Source of the DNA: Tachypleus tridentatus
Taxonomy: Eukaryota; Arthropoda; Merostomata; Xiphosura; Limulidae
Reading direction: 5' to 3'
NCBI RefSeq assembly: GCF_004210375.1
Contig: NC_134831.1
Span: forward strand, 5,766,001-5,830,000
DNA length: 64,000 nt
In this document: one piece after another, positions 37,341 to 48,276 of the stretch
Numbering within the stretch: the stretch's first letter is position 1
Layout of the letters: every line of letters starts with the position of its first letter
The notes under the pieces: generated by a model
What the model was told of the DNA's origin: nothing
What the model saw: the letters and a program-made list of their open reading frames with translations, nothing else
Database searches by the model: none
Translations under genes and position numbers: made by a program

Positions 37341-37510
37341 GGCCCTTTCAACCGTGGGGGCGTTATAATGTTACGGCAAGTTCCACTATTCATTGGTAAA
37401 AGAGTAGCCTCAGAATGTGCGGTGGATTGTTGATTAACTGCCTTCACTCTATCATTGTTAAATTATGGACTACTGGAGCAGCTAGCCCTCGTGTAACTTT
37501 GCGCGACAAA
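37341..37510 (+). mobile_element. SINE A, lacking tRNA-like head
   Basis: Starts at GGCCCTTTCAACCGTGG after the B box. The body has several small deletions. Confidence 0.85.
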
Positions 37511-37749
37511 AAACTTCACGTTATTTAGTCAGCTGAAGGTTTACATAACACAATGACATAGCCGTACAGAGTATTATCATAGCGTTAGCTAGTAAACACT
37601 TCTATTGGTTATTGTAACATGTATCATGTTACCCTGGAATTAGCGAATTTTTTCACTCGAGTGGAATAGCTTTTGGTCGTTTGTGGTGTGATAAAAATAA
37701 TTTAGAACCTCAAATGTTCCCCCTTAACAGTCCCCTAAACTTGTCTTGC

Positions 37750-37818
37750 TGCAGCAGCAGTAGGTTTACTGGTTTACAACGCTAAAGCCTAGAGTTCGAT
37801 TCCACACGGTAGAGAGAG
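37750..37818 (+). mobile_element. probable SINE B head fragment
   Basis: TTTACAACGCTAAAGCC followed by GAGTTCGATTCC resembles the B head. No 3' part is visible. Confidence 0.5.
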
Positions 37819-38230
37819 AAAATGTTGCTCATCTCGTAGAATTGGAGTTGAAAATTACTTGTAAGCCTTTTATTTTGTGATTAAGCATTTTGTTGTTAAG
37901 TAACGTAGACTTGAGAACATCCCAAACATGTATCACAAAATGAAGAGCATCCAATAATATTTAATGAAGTGAACATTTTTATGATACAATATTTATGAAC
38001 GTGTAAAATCTTATCTCACGGTAATTTTATCTAAATCTTAGTTACAGAGAGTTATGTGAAGGATTTACATATCACAGTGTGTGTCGCCGCAAATGTGAGC
38101 CCCCACGAGCCACGTGGTCAGAAGCTACCTATTTGTTTCGCGGAGGATTCTTTATTATTCTATGGCCAAGCATCACAACGGATATAATTCATAGTTTAGG
38201 TATTACGGATAAAACGGTTATGAAAACGAT
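37819..38230. other. intergenic DNA
   Basis: Nothing recognised. A locally GC-richer patch lies at about 38080-38150. Confidence 0.45.
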
Positions 38231-38481
38231 GTTTGTTTTGAATTTCGCGTAAAGCTATCTGCGCTATCCGTCCCTAATTTAGCAGTGTAAGATTAGAGGA
38301 AAGGCAACTAGTCATCACCACACACCGCCAACTCTTGGGCTACTCTTTTACTAACGAATAGTGGAATTGACAGTCACATTATAAAGCCCCCATGGCTGAA
38401 AGGGCGAGCATGTTTAGTGTGACGGGATTACGACCCTAGGATTACGAATCGAGTACCTTAACCACCTGGCCATGCTGGGCC
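38231..38481 (-). mobile_element. SINE A, near full length
   Basis: The terminal block is shortened (AAAGCTATCTGCGC) and the B box decayed (GGGATTACGACCC). The head CTGGCCATGCTGGGCC is intact. Confidence 0.9.
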
Positions 38482-38526
38482 TATATGTGAAAATAAAAAT
38501 ATCAAGGAAAACCTCCTCTCTACTGT

Positions 38527-38663
38527 ATGCAAATTAACTGTAGCAGAGTAAAATTATGTGATAGGCTAATCTGTGATTGGCTGCTATCTAATCTTAGACA
38601 GTACCACATCAATATAATGCTTTATATATACATGCAGTCACACTATTCCCAGTAGTAGTGTGA
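38527..38663 (+). promoter_or_regulatory. candidate core promoter: octamer, CCAAT, TATA, initiator
   Basis: In order: perfect octamer ATGCAAAT (38527-38534), inverted CCAAT box ATTGG (38576-38580), TATATATA (38623-38630) and an initiator-like CAGT (38650-38653). With the start near 38651, these fall at about -120, -72 and -28, all canonical spacings. An 8-bp inverted repeat TCACACTA/TAGTGTGA spans the start site. A good-context ATG follows at 38790. Each motif alone is common by chance; the ordered spacing is the argument. Confidence 0.4.
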
Positions 38664-38789
38664 TTATTGCACTCTTGACTCCCTTTACGAAAACTTTACA
38701 TGAAACAGTACAGACTTTGTTGGTAAAATATACTTCATGCGACAAACTGAGATGAAATTTAATGTAGAAGTTGTACGAAAACACTGAAA

Positions 38790-38875
38790 ATGGCCAGTGA
38801 TGATGATGTTCATGTTGTCGAGGTAGAAATCTCAGACCTTTTCAAATGGCATACACGTGAATCCAGTAAATACAG
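38790..38875 (+). CDS. candidate first coding exon, unknown gene
   Basis: Starts at an ATG in good Kozak context (AAAATGG) and runs 28 codons plus two bases to CAG|GTATGAGT, a strong splice donor at 38875/38876. The peptide is acidic at the N-terminus (M-A-S-D-D-D) with alternating V/E (V-H-V-V-E-V-E-I), ending S-S-K-Y. No signal peptide is seen and I do not recognise a family. About 140 bp upstream lies a promoter-like block. No matching acceptor or second exon was identified before the Tc1 remnant at 39137, so the rest would have to lie further right, or the exon is spurious. Confidence 0.35.
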
Positions 38876-39136
38876 GTATGAGTGTAACTTCCACAACAAT
38901 AATATATAGATTATCGTGAATGTGAGCTTCTTAAAAGTACTGTTTAGTTGAGATAACCAAACCAAAAAAGGTTATAATGGACATAATACTTCAACTAACC
39001 AGTTGAGAAAATACTGAGAAGCTTTCTTCTTAAATGATTAAACAAAGTTTCCATGTTCCTTATCAACAATAAACGATAGTTTTTTTCGGTGACAAAGAGG
39101 AGAACAACACCACGGTCTATTTATATTTATAGCGAA

Positions 39137-39440
39137 GTGTGCTGGAGGATCAATACATGCGTGGGTTGCATCTCAGCTAATGATGTTGGAAATCCAGGCA
39201 TAATTGATGGCACCCTGACTGCTGACAATTACAGGCATATTGCTATCAATCACGTCATTTCGTCAAGAAATGCTGTAGCATTTACTTACTTTTTTGGAAC
39301 ACGACGATCCTAAGCATATACAAAATATGGTTAAATGACACTTGAAAGAGAAAAAAAACAAACAAACAAAAACAACAGAGCAATGGAACAGTCATAACCA
39401 AGATTTGGTTTGTATAAACTCCCAGTATGAAAGGGTCAAA
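39137..39440 (+). pseudogene. decayed Tc1-like transposase fragment
   Basis: Reads G-N-P-G-I-I-D-G-T-L-T-A-D-N-Y, typical of the region before the second catalytic Asp. After a frameshift near 39298 it continues H-D-D-P-K-H, stop, H-L-K-E. This is a different lineage from the element at 25978 (D-P-K-H type rather than N-A-R-P-H). No inverted termini were found. Confidence 0.8.
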
Positions 39441-39751
39441 GTGAACAATAGAACTTTGCTGAATTGTGGGGCATAATATAGAAATAATTGGATCAATATT
39501 TCCTAATCCTTCATTTATAAATTTACAGTATTATAAAGAAAATATAGCATACTAATGTAATGTAGAACGTGTTATCTTTTTCTTTATATTTTTCTGCATT
39601 AATGAATTATACTAACTAGTTGCAATTACTCATTGCTTGTGACCCCGGACTTAACACTGGGCTACAGGAACTCATTTTGAATAAATAACTGATGTTTATC
39701 ACAACTACCTTATGAATAAATCCTTTAAAACCCTTGATTAGTGGGTTAAAG

Positions 39752-40000
39752 TGTTTGTTTATTTTTTGAATTTCGCGCAAAGCCACACCAGGGCTATCTG
39801 CGCTAGCCGTTCCTAATTTAGCAGTACAAGACTAGAGGGAAAGCAGTTAGTGATCACAACCCATCGCCAACTCTTGAGCAACTCTTTTAACAAAGAATAG
39901 TGAGATTGACCGAACATTATAATGCCCCCACAACTGAAAAGGCAAGCATGTTTGACGTAATGGGGATTCGAACCCGCGACCCTCAGATTACGAGTCGAGT
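39752..40000 (-). mobile_element. SINE A, head-truncated at the junction with SINE D
   Basis: Tail, terminal block, body and B box (GGGGATTCGAACCCGCGACC) are clear. Ends at TTACGAGTCGAGT where family D begins. Confidence 0.92.
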
Positions 40001-40270
40001 CCAGGGTTAGAGTGCCGGACTATAGGTCCAATATTCCATGATATTCGTCCCGTTACTGCCCCTCCCCCAAATAAAATCGGCCTCCGTAATATGGGGTCAT
40101 AAGTACATTATGCAAGTGACGGTCAAATGTCACCATTCCACTAAAGTAGCCAAATGGTTGGCGGCAAGTGATGTTGATTAACTATCTTCCCTCTAGACTA
40201 TCACATCAGAATTAGGGACCGCTGAAGAAGATACCCCTCGAGTAACTATGGTCAAAATTTAACAAACAAT
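40001..40270 (+). mobile_element. SINE D
   Basis: A different head (GTTAGAGTGCCGGACTATAG) and a middle with AATATGGGGTCATAAGT, but the 3' half is related to A: TGGTTGGCGGCAAGTG, CTTCCCTCTAGAC, AATTAGGGACCGC. Ends in a CAAACAATAA tail. Confidence 0.8.
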
Positions 40271-40370
40271 AATCTTTTGGTCAGATTTCCTGTTTTTAAT
40301 TACCCAGTATCCCCTCTCTCAAAAAACAAAATGAAGTAAAGAAAAATTAGAATCATGACAAGATAGACAA

Positions 40371-40482
40371 GTTGTTGTTACAAGTACAAAGCTACACAAT
40401 GTACTATCTGTGCTCTGCCAACCAGAGGTATTGAAACCCAGAGTCTAGTGTTGTAAGTCCACAGACATACCGCTGAGTTAAG
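40371..40482 (-). mobile_element. SINE C
   Basis: ACAAAGCTACACAATGTACT, CCAGAGGTATTGAAACCC and CAGACATACCGCTGAG in antisense order. Confidence 0.87.
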
Positions 40483-41055
40483 CAAGAGAGCGAACTTTTT
40501 GACAAGAAGGTAAGAGTGTAATTACAGTTATAAAAGTGGTGTTTGGAGAAAAGATTCAGTGTTTCAACAGGATTGTTTTATCGGTTTGCCATTAAGCACA
40601 TTCACTTATTACAACAGCTGTTTATTTTAATGTTTCCTTCCTTTCTAACAACGTTATCGATGTTTTAATAAATTATTCACACGCTTCTTGCACAAATACT
40701 TTGAAAACTATTAATCAGCCTTTAAAGTCAGCCATTTAAACGGAAGAACACGCTGAGGTTGAAGAAAATTATAGTAACTGACAATATGAAAGGAAATTTT
40801 TAAACGATACCTCAGATTAATTTTCTGCTAATTAGTTTTAAAAAATGGCAATTATCTGAAAAAGGAAAGAAAAAAACACTGTGACTTATATAAGACGTTT
40901 TCATATTTTCCAAATATGTGAAACTGTACAGCTATTCCAAGGAACCGATGTATATCATGGCAAAAAGGGAAAACAGATCAATATAATACACTCACATTCC
41001 TCTCCTTGAACCAGACTACGACACTCCTTTAACTTTACACAGGAAGAATTGTCTT
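40483..41055. other. intergenic DNA
   Basis: Nothing recognised. Confidence 0.5.
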
Positions 41056-41416
41056 CCCGCTTATATGTGTTAACCAACCCTAGTTTTGAAGAGATAGAAT
41101 AGAGGGAAAGGAGTTAATGAACGCCACCAACATATATGTTAACCGTCCCTAGTTTTGTAGAGATAGAATAGAAGGAATATACTTAATGAACACCACCAAC
41201 AGATATGTTAACTGTCCTTAGTTTAGAAGAGATATAGATTAGAGGAAGAGGAGTTAACACCACCAACCGCCAACTCTTATGCTACTCCTTTAAGAAAGAA
41301 AAGTGGGATTGATCGTCACACATGATGAAAGAGTGGAGCATGTTTAATGACGGGATTCGAACTCATGACTCACATATTGCGAGTCGAGTGCCCTAACCAC
41401 CTGGTTATGCGTGGCC
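41056..41416 (-). mobile_element. SINE A with internally triplicated body
   Basis: The head side (CACCTGGTTATGCGTGGCC, B box GGGATTCGAACTC) is readable. The body segment between TTAACCGTCCCTAGTTT and CACCACCAAC occurs three times in tandem instead of once. The terminal block is not identifiable. Confidence 0.8.
41070..41276. repeat. three 69-bp tandem units inside a SINE
   Basis: The unit start TTAACC/TTAACT lies at 41070, 41139 and 41208, exactly 69 bp apart. Copies share TAGAAGAGATA-like and GAGTTAAT-like segments with about 10-15 percent divergence. Confidence 0.85.
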
Positions 41417-41482
41417 GTTATCAATTGATAACCGAGTACTGGTAGGCATAATAATAAATTCCAGGTATTCATAGGTCAAAAT

Positions 41483-41597
41483 AGTTTGTTTGTGGTTACA
41501 CATAAAGCAACACCAATGAGCTATATACGCTCTGCGCATCACGGGTCTCGAAACACGGTGCTTAGTGTTGGCAGACCATTCTGCCACTAGGGGCAGG
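41483..41597 (-). mobile_element. SINE C, diverged
   Basis: Tail TAGTTTGTTTGTGGTTACAC, CACGGGTCTCGAAACAC B box and CATTCTGCCACTAGGGGC head. Confidence 0.82.
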
Positions 41598-41975
41598 TTC
41601 AAATAGTGTTTTAACCATTTGAAATGAGCAAATGAAACATCGTTTTTTTCTAAATAAGACATAAAAAACTGAAAGATGAAAATTTTCACGTACCACGAGA
41701 AAAAATATTAAAAAACTTATTTTATGTAATATTTACTCGGGGTATTTGAAAAAACAACTAAACCATAAAAAATTGGGAAAAAAAGTTTTTAATTAAGTAA
41801 TTTGAAACTTCCAATTTAGTATCTACAAGTTCAAAAGCCTTTCTAAGGAAATTATACAGATATTTAGAATGAAACTGTAAAATGTTATTGACATGTGATG
41901 TTTGAGAACACTTTGCAAAGCAGAGAAAAAATTATATATGATAAAGTCATATTTCAAGCTTTGAAGTAACCTCCC
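41598..41975. other. intergenic DNA
   Basis: Nothing recognised. Confidence 0.5.
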
Positions 41976-42010
41976 TCCCAAGTGGCACAGCGGTATGCCT
42001 GCGTAGGTCT
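41976..42010 (+). mobile_element. SINE C head fragment
   Basis: AAGTGGCACAGCGGTATGCC matches the A-box end of family C; the remainder is absent. Confidence 0.6.
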
Positions 42011-42529
42011 TTAAAAATTCAAGTTATAATTTATCTCTAGAATGAATGTTTTACTAATCCACGTTATTCTGTCGCTATACATTTTTTGCTTGTTAATTAA
42101 CAATACAAGACATTTTAAAGCTGCTGACAGTATAAATGTAGTAAATTACTAATTGCATGTGTTCTTACTGGCTGACTCTAACTCTTGAAAAGAACATACT
42201 GATCCAAAGGACAGTCTGTTTTTCGCACGTGGTTTTGAAATATAGTTACTTTCAGGGTTGTATTGACTTTAGAGATTGTCTTTGAGTGACTACGTAACTT
42301 ATGTATTAAGAATTTAATTCCAAGTTTACTGGACTTTCTTATAAAATATATAATAGTTGTTTTACAGGCAGTTTTATTTATGTTGTAAGTTATGTGTAAA
42401 GCATTTTTTGGCTTCAATTTAACTGCCATTTTTTTAACCACAAAGAATGTTCCTTCGCTCCATAAATATTCACCATGGAAGAACACCAGTAGCAGTACTG
42501 GAGTACTAAGGCGCATAGTGTTAAGAATG
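42011..42529. other. intergenic DNA
   Basis: The 112-residue frame on the minus strand ending at 42178 has no motif I recognise. Confidence 0.5.
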
Positions 42530-42803
42530 ATTGTTTGTTTTGAATTCCGCGCAAAGCTACACGCGGGCTATCTGCGCTAGCCATCCCTAATTCAGCAGTG
42601 TAACACTACAGGGAAGGCAGTTTATCATCACCACCAACCGCCAACTCTTGGGCTACTCTTTTACCAACGAATACTTGTATTGACCGTTGCTTTATAACGC
42701 TCCCTTGATGAAAGAGCAAACATGTTTGGTGTGATGGATATTCAAACTCGGGACTCTCAGATTACGAGTCAAGCATTCTAACCACCTGGCCATGCCAGGC
42801 CTT
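42530..42803 (-). mobile_element. SINE A, left arm of an inverted pair
   Basis: Full length and moderately diverged. Its 5' end lies 25 bp from the 5' end of the next copy, in head-to-head orientation. Confidence 0.93.
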
Positions 42804-42828
42804 TAATAATGCTTTAACTCACCACAAC

Positions 42829-43102
42829 GCGGCCCGGCATGGTCGAGCGTGTTAAGGCGTGCGACTCGTAATCTGAGGGTCGCGGGTTCGCATCCCCGTC
42901 GCGCCAAACATGCTCGCCCTTTCAGCCGTGGGGCCGTTATAATGTGACGGTCAATCCCACTATTCGTTGGTAAAAGAGTAGCCCAAGAGTTGGCGGTGGG
43001 TGGTGATGACTAGCTGCCTTCCCTCTAGTCTTACACTGCTAAATTAGGGACGGCTAGCACAGATAGCCCTCGAGTAGCTTTGTGCGAAATTCAAAGAAAC
43101 AA
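42829..43102 (+). mobile_element. SINE A, young full-length copy
   Basis: One of the two copies closest to the family consensus. Target duplication ACTCACCACAAC (42817-42828) and ACTCATCACAAC (43103-43114), one mismatch. The tRNA-like head has A box TGGTCGAGCGTG, loop CTCGTAA and B box GGGTTCGCATCCCC. Confidence 0.96.
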
Positions 43103-43114
43103 ACTCATCACAAC

Positions 43115-43700
43115 TGAGACATGCCTAAAATACAATAATTTTGTTTAATTCGACAGCCCATTTCTGGGCGCAAATCAATATAAACCATTAAAAGTAATAT
43201 TAAACCAGAATATTTATAACTCTATTTTTCTTACGTTACAGAAATATTTGGTATTATAATTCAAAAGCTGTTTCTAACTAACACACACTATTTCCAAAAC
43301 CACTGGACGTTCAAATTCCTATTTAAATATTTCAAACATTTTGTGTATAATTCCAGTGGGTGGCATGCAGCTTTAGTCCTCGTACAAGCTAACTGTCAGA
43401 TGCATCGAATAAGCCATATGTTTTACATTCGAATAACACAATAAAAACCCAACGACTTTTTCCTTTTCATTAATTTAACATGACAGCTTAAATACTTGTA
43501 TGAACAACCTTCAAGAATATTACTTATTCAAAGAATTTGTATTTTATAACTAGATAAATTCCATTAAGACAAGAAAACAAATATTTTAAAGCGATTCAGA
43601 AAACTTAACAAAATCAGTTAAACAATCAAATATTATTAAAGAGAGAAATGCCAGATCTTAAGAAATAGTTGTTCTATTGTATATTTCTTTATGTTATCAA
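43115..43700. other. AT-rich intergenic DNA
   Basis: Nothing recognised. Confidence 0.5.
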
Positions 43701-43948
43701 ATGTGGCTGGGCGTAGCCTACTAGTTAACGTGTCGGTCTAAGAATTCAAAAGTCCATGTTTTTGTCCGTTTGATGCGAAATTTGCTATCCATAATCTGGA
43801 ATTTCGGGCGTTATAACAGTGGTATATAATATCACTATTCATTCAGAATAATCCCTCTTGTGACTTTCCCTCTGGTTAGTTTGTCAGTTCAAAATTAGGG
43901 ATGCTTACCCTTGTGTAGCTTTGTATGAATATCCAAAATAAACAAACC
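43701..43948 (+). mobile_element. SINE E
   Basis: Head GGCTGGGCGTAGCCTACTAG, then GGGCGTTATAAC in the middle, AAAATTAGGGATGCT and CTTGTGTAGCTTTGT near the end, and an AATAAACAAAC tail. Distinct from A in the head, related in the 3' half. Confidence 0.8.
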
Positions 43949-44530
43949 ATTTATCAAATAACATTAATAAATCTTCAGGATACTTATATTTTTAAACGAA
44001 ATTTCTTAGTTTTCTTTTTTAAAATATTAAACAATGTATACACTAGCCTAAAGGCTGTATGTAAACTGTACAGACAATTCATTAAGGCGAGTAACATTAA
44101 TTGATAAACGTTAAGAATGGGCGAATCTGAACCACTTCAATGATGCAAACGTATCAGTGATTTCTAGAACACGTTGTCTAAGTTACCGAATTGTTGAGCG
44201 TTGCCTAGCTACGGGATTGTTGTTTCCAAACATTCCGTCTTTACTTTCAATAAACTGTGCTTTGAATTGAAGTATACTCATTAGAAAACTTGGGTGAAGT
44301 GTTATGTAGAATACTGGAATAGTTTAGTTTGATACGACCGATATAATTTTTTTTTTCTCAAAGGATCGTATGCTGAAATAGACAATATACATCACGCAGA
44401 AACAATACATGAAGTAAATAATTAAAGCCGCATTGATAGAAATTATACAAATAAATTTGTAATATACTCATTTTACTTTAATAGCCACAAGTTATCTATA
44501 TATGGAAGTTTACGCATCACTTTTTGCTCT
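43949..44530. other. AT-rich intergenic DNA
   Basis: Nothing recognised. Confidence 0.5.
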
Positions 44531-45330
44531 AATGATCTACATATAAACGTTTAAACAACCTGGTGCGTTATAATGACATATATGTATATATAAGTTTAAA
44601 CAGCTGGGTGCATTATAATGATCTATATATATATATAAGTTTAAACAGCTGGGTGCATTATAATGATCTATATATATAGAAGTATAAACAACTTTGTGAG
44701 TTATAATGACCTCTCTCTCTATATATATATATATATATAGTAGTTTAAACAACATGGTGTGTTACAATGATTTATATACATATAAGTTTAAACAGCTTGG
44801 TGCGTTATAATAATTTCTATATATAGAAGTTTAAACAACTGGGTGAGTTATAGTAATCTATATATATATATAGAAGTATAAACAGCTTGGTGCGTTATAA
44901 TGATCTATATATACAGAAGTTTAAACAACTTTGTGAGTTATATTGATCTCTCTATATATATAGAACTATAAACAGCTTGGTGCGTTATAATGAACAATAT
45001 ATATAGAATTGTAGACAACGTATTGCGTTATAATGATCTATATATGTAGAAGTTTCAACAATATGGTGTTATAACAATCCATATATATAGAATTTTAGAC
45101 AACATGATGCGTTATAATGATCTATATGTATAAAATTTTAAACAACGTGGTGCGTTATAATGACATATATATAGAAGTTCAAACAACTTGATGCGTAAAA
45201 ATGATCTACGTATAGAGAATTTTAAACAACGTAGTGCGTTATAATGATCTATACAAATAAGTTTAAACAATGTAGTGTGTTCTACTTGTGTCTCTCTCTG
45301 TATATATATATATATTTAAAGCTTCCTTTC
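44531..45330. repeat. about 45-bp AT-rich tandem repeat, about 17 copies
   Basis: Units read roughly GTTTAAACAAC, TTGGTGCGTTATAATGATC, then a variable TATATATA run. Length varies (about 39-53 bp) mostly by expansion of the TA run, so this is a minisatellite with an embedded microsatellite. Confidence 0.93.
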
Positions 45331-45550
45331 ACTCCCATATATATGAAATCTTGAAGACCCCGTGTAGAAAAGGGTTAAATAAGTAATTCTACATAAATAC
45401 TTTGTTTCTAAAAGCGAATGTTTTGGACAGAGATCAAAGTTCTGGTTCCAAAAGCACCTAAAAAACAAACAAACAGAAATTTGGTAACAATTGTTTCTCA
45501 GTTAACGACCAGAATACCAGTTCACTTTGTTTTCTAAGTCACAGATAAAG

Positions 45551-45655
45551 TCCCGGGTTGGACAGCGGTGAGTTTACTGACTTCTATCTTTAAAATCTTG
45601 GGTTCAATTCCCCGCGGTAAACACAGTAGATAGCCCAGTAATTGCTTTATTGTAC
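45551..45655 (+). mobile_element. SINE B, diverged
   Basis: Head GGACAGCGGTGAGTTTACTG, B box GGGTTCAATTCCCCGCGG, then GATAGCCCAGTAATTGCTTT. The CA tail is absent. Confidence 0.82.
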
Positions 45656-45797
45656 AAGAGGCAAAACTATACGTATATGAATAAATATTTTATACTATTC
45701 AAAATTTATTTTAAATACAAAAAAATACTGTTACATCATTTTTTGTCAAATTAAGACTTCAGGAAAATAAAAAGATTTTAGTTCACTTCATGGCTAT

Positions 45798-46310
45798 GCA
45801 GGATGGACGTGGTCTAATGATTAACGTGACAGATGATCTACGGTTTGAGCACGTACAGTGCTACTGAATACCTTTCACACTTTCAGATGCGGACATGTTA
45901 AAACAGTGATAGAATATTCCGCTGTTTGATTAAGAGGAAACAAGTGGACGGCGAATGCTGTTGTGTGGTTGTTTGTTATTTATTTGTCTTTTGTGAATTC
46001 CGCGCAAATCTACACGACAGCTATCTGTGCTAGGCGTTCATAATTTAGCAGTATAAGACTAGAAGGAAGGCAACAAGTCATCACCACCCACCGCCAACTC
46101 TTAGGCTACTCTTTTACGAACGAATAATGGGATTCACCGTCACATTATAACACTCCACGAGCATGTTTGGTGTGATGGGAATTCTAGCCCTCAGTTCTCA
46201 GATTACGAGTCGAGTGCCGTAACCACCTGGCCATGCCGGCCCTTTGCCTGGTTGTCCTCCTCTTGGTCACCACATTTAAATAGGGGACACACACATAAGT
46301 TTTGTGTTTA
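45798..46310 (+). mobile_element. SINE E split by SINE A
   Basis: The left part (45798-45967) has the E head GGACGTGGTCTAATGATTAA. After the inserted A copy, 46244-46310 resumes with body-like CTCTTGGTCACCACATTTAA. The fit of the right part is approximate. Confidence 0.6.
45968..46243 (-). mobile_element. SINE A inserted in SINE E
   Basis: Full length from tail to CCATGCCGGCC. A short repeat TGGTTGT occurs on both sides (near 45967 and 46250) and may be the duplication. Confidence 0.9.
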
Positions 46311-47275
46311 AATAAATCATAGTATTTAGTTACTTACCTAACTACTCGCGTTCAGTCGACCTATTCTGTGAATAATATTCTCTTGTAGATAATACCCGAA
46401 ACTAGAAATACTTAAAAACGTTTTAAAAATTTTCAACTACGCACTATATCATTAATTTGTTTACAAGTAATTTTAAATGAATTTTAAAAAACCGTTACGG
46501 CACTTTCATCTGTCTCATATTAAAACAGACAAATAATGTAAAAACGTTTGTGTGTTAATAGGAATTAGTTCAATTAAATCTTTAAGCATTATTCACATAT
46601 GTTAAGCAATTCCAACAATAGCGTCCGTTTATTTAAAAGAACAATATAAAAGTCAAGCGATGTTTCAATCAAATATACATTTTACAATGTTCTCTTTATC
46701 GTAGTTATAACAGCAATAATATATCCTCTTCACTTTAACAATAAAAAACGTGTAATCGTTAATTAAGAATCTTTGTATTATTTCGGAATACGTTTTAATA
46801 ACGGATTAAACGGGAAAAAAATATATATAAGGGTTAAGAAAAAGCATCTTAAAAATTATATGAAATGATATATGACAGCAAAGCAATATAACCGATTAAT
46901 TTTGTAGAGACGTTCGTGAAAAACATAAATCAATTAAAGATAAATTAGGCAAAAGCTTGAGGGCTCTTGCTATCAACACTCATTCCCCTCTCAAAAGTAA
47001 GTTTATGAAACATGACAATAATCTAACGCTTATTTCATAAAATTTTAATTCAACGTGTTTGTGGACACAGCCATATTTTGCTATCTGCTGTGACCACCGT
47101 AAAATATCAACTTCAAGATTTAAATGTTGTAAATATGTAGATTAATCACTGACTCACCGAGCGAAGATTTAACTTCAGCAGACGATAGTAGACACCGTTC
47201 GTACAACAAGTGTCGACTTTAGCGCTACTATATTTTTAAAATATTATGGTAGTATTAAGACTAATCAATCTCAGT
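46311..47275. other. AT-rich intergenic DNA
   Basis: Nearly 1 kb without repeats or recognisable frames. Confidence 0.5.
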
Positions 47276-47397
47276 GCTGTCGCGCGCTGGTGCAGTGATA
47301 AGTCTATGGATTTACAACGCTAAAATTAAGTGTTCGATTCCTTTCGATGAAGTCAGCAGATAGCCCTATGTGGCTTTGCTATAATAAAACACACATA
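47276..47397 (+). mobile_element. SINE B, full length
   Basis: GCTGGTGCAGTGATAAGTC head, TTTACAACGCTAAAATTAAG, B box TGTTCGATTCC, CAGATAGCCCTATGTGGC and a CACACATAC tail. Confidence 0.9.
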
Positions 47398-48081
47398 CCA
47401 GTGACTGGTGGAAAGTGGACTATAGTTTAATATGTATTCGCGTATGAATTTTAAACAGCAGTATATCCTGCGTAACCTTTCATACGACAAACCAGAATAT
47501 GAATAGTCTCTCCTCTAAGATGGTGCTTGACAGCATTATAAAACCCTATGATGAAAAACAGGTCCAGAGCAAAAAGCGAAGAGAAAGCTAGAGATCTCTA
47601 AGTACCCCTGGTTTTTAATAATGAACCTGAATACCTGTCAAGAACGGAATGATAAACAGGCAAACCTGAATTGGAGCTCAACATGTAACATTTAATTGTA
47701 AATTAAATGAGAGACAAAAAGTGGGTAGAAATATTGACATCAGCGTAATCTTTCGTTTGAACTTACAAAATTCCATTGCAGGGGTTAAAAATACAAATGC
47801 GAAGAAAATAGATATCAGAAGTTATGGGCGCCATCTCTTGCACAATCTTTCAAACACTGTTTCTCACCCGGGAAGAAGCACAAAAACGTTTGCGACATGT
47901 TGAACTTTGGAGTTTCTCGAAAGGATCATAAGTATTGCTTTTGTAACATGAGTTTGTAGTTGTAACTCTGCCTTAAGAAACCATAAAACATCAGTATTTT
48001 GTTACGAATTTGACCTGTACTTGTTATCTAGAAAATTCGTGACTGACCACCTAGTCTGCTTCTACAAATGTTTTGGCATGT
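47398..48081. other. intergenic DNA
   Basis: A 60-codon frame near 47721 shows nothing recognisable. Confidence 0.5.
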
Positions 48082-48276
48082 TTTTTGTTTATTTTGAATT
48101 TCGTATAAAGCTAAACCATAGCCATCTGCGCTAGTCGTCCCTCATTTAGCAGTGTAAGGCTCGAGGGAAGTAAGCGAGTCATTACCACCCACCGCGAGCA
48201 TGTTTAGTGCGACGGGGATTCGAAATCGAGACCCGTAGATTGCGAGTCAAATGCTTTAACCACCTGGCCATGCCAG
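48082..48276 (-). mobile_element. SINE A with internal deletion
   Basis: Both ends are present, but about 80-90 bp of body is missing. CACCCACCGC joins directly to GAGCATGTTTAGTG, with a GC microhomology at the junction. Confidence 0.9.

Noticed and set aside
42178-42580. Overlapping 112- and 62-codon frames
   Set aside because: No recognisable motif; the plus frame runs into SINE A at 42530.
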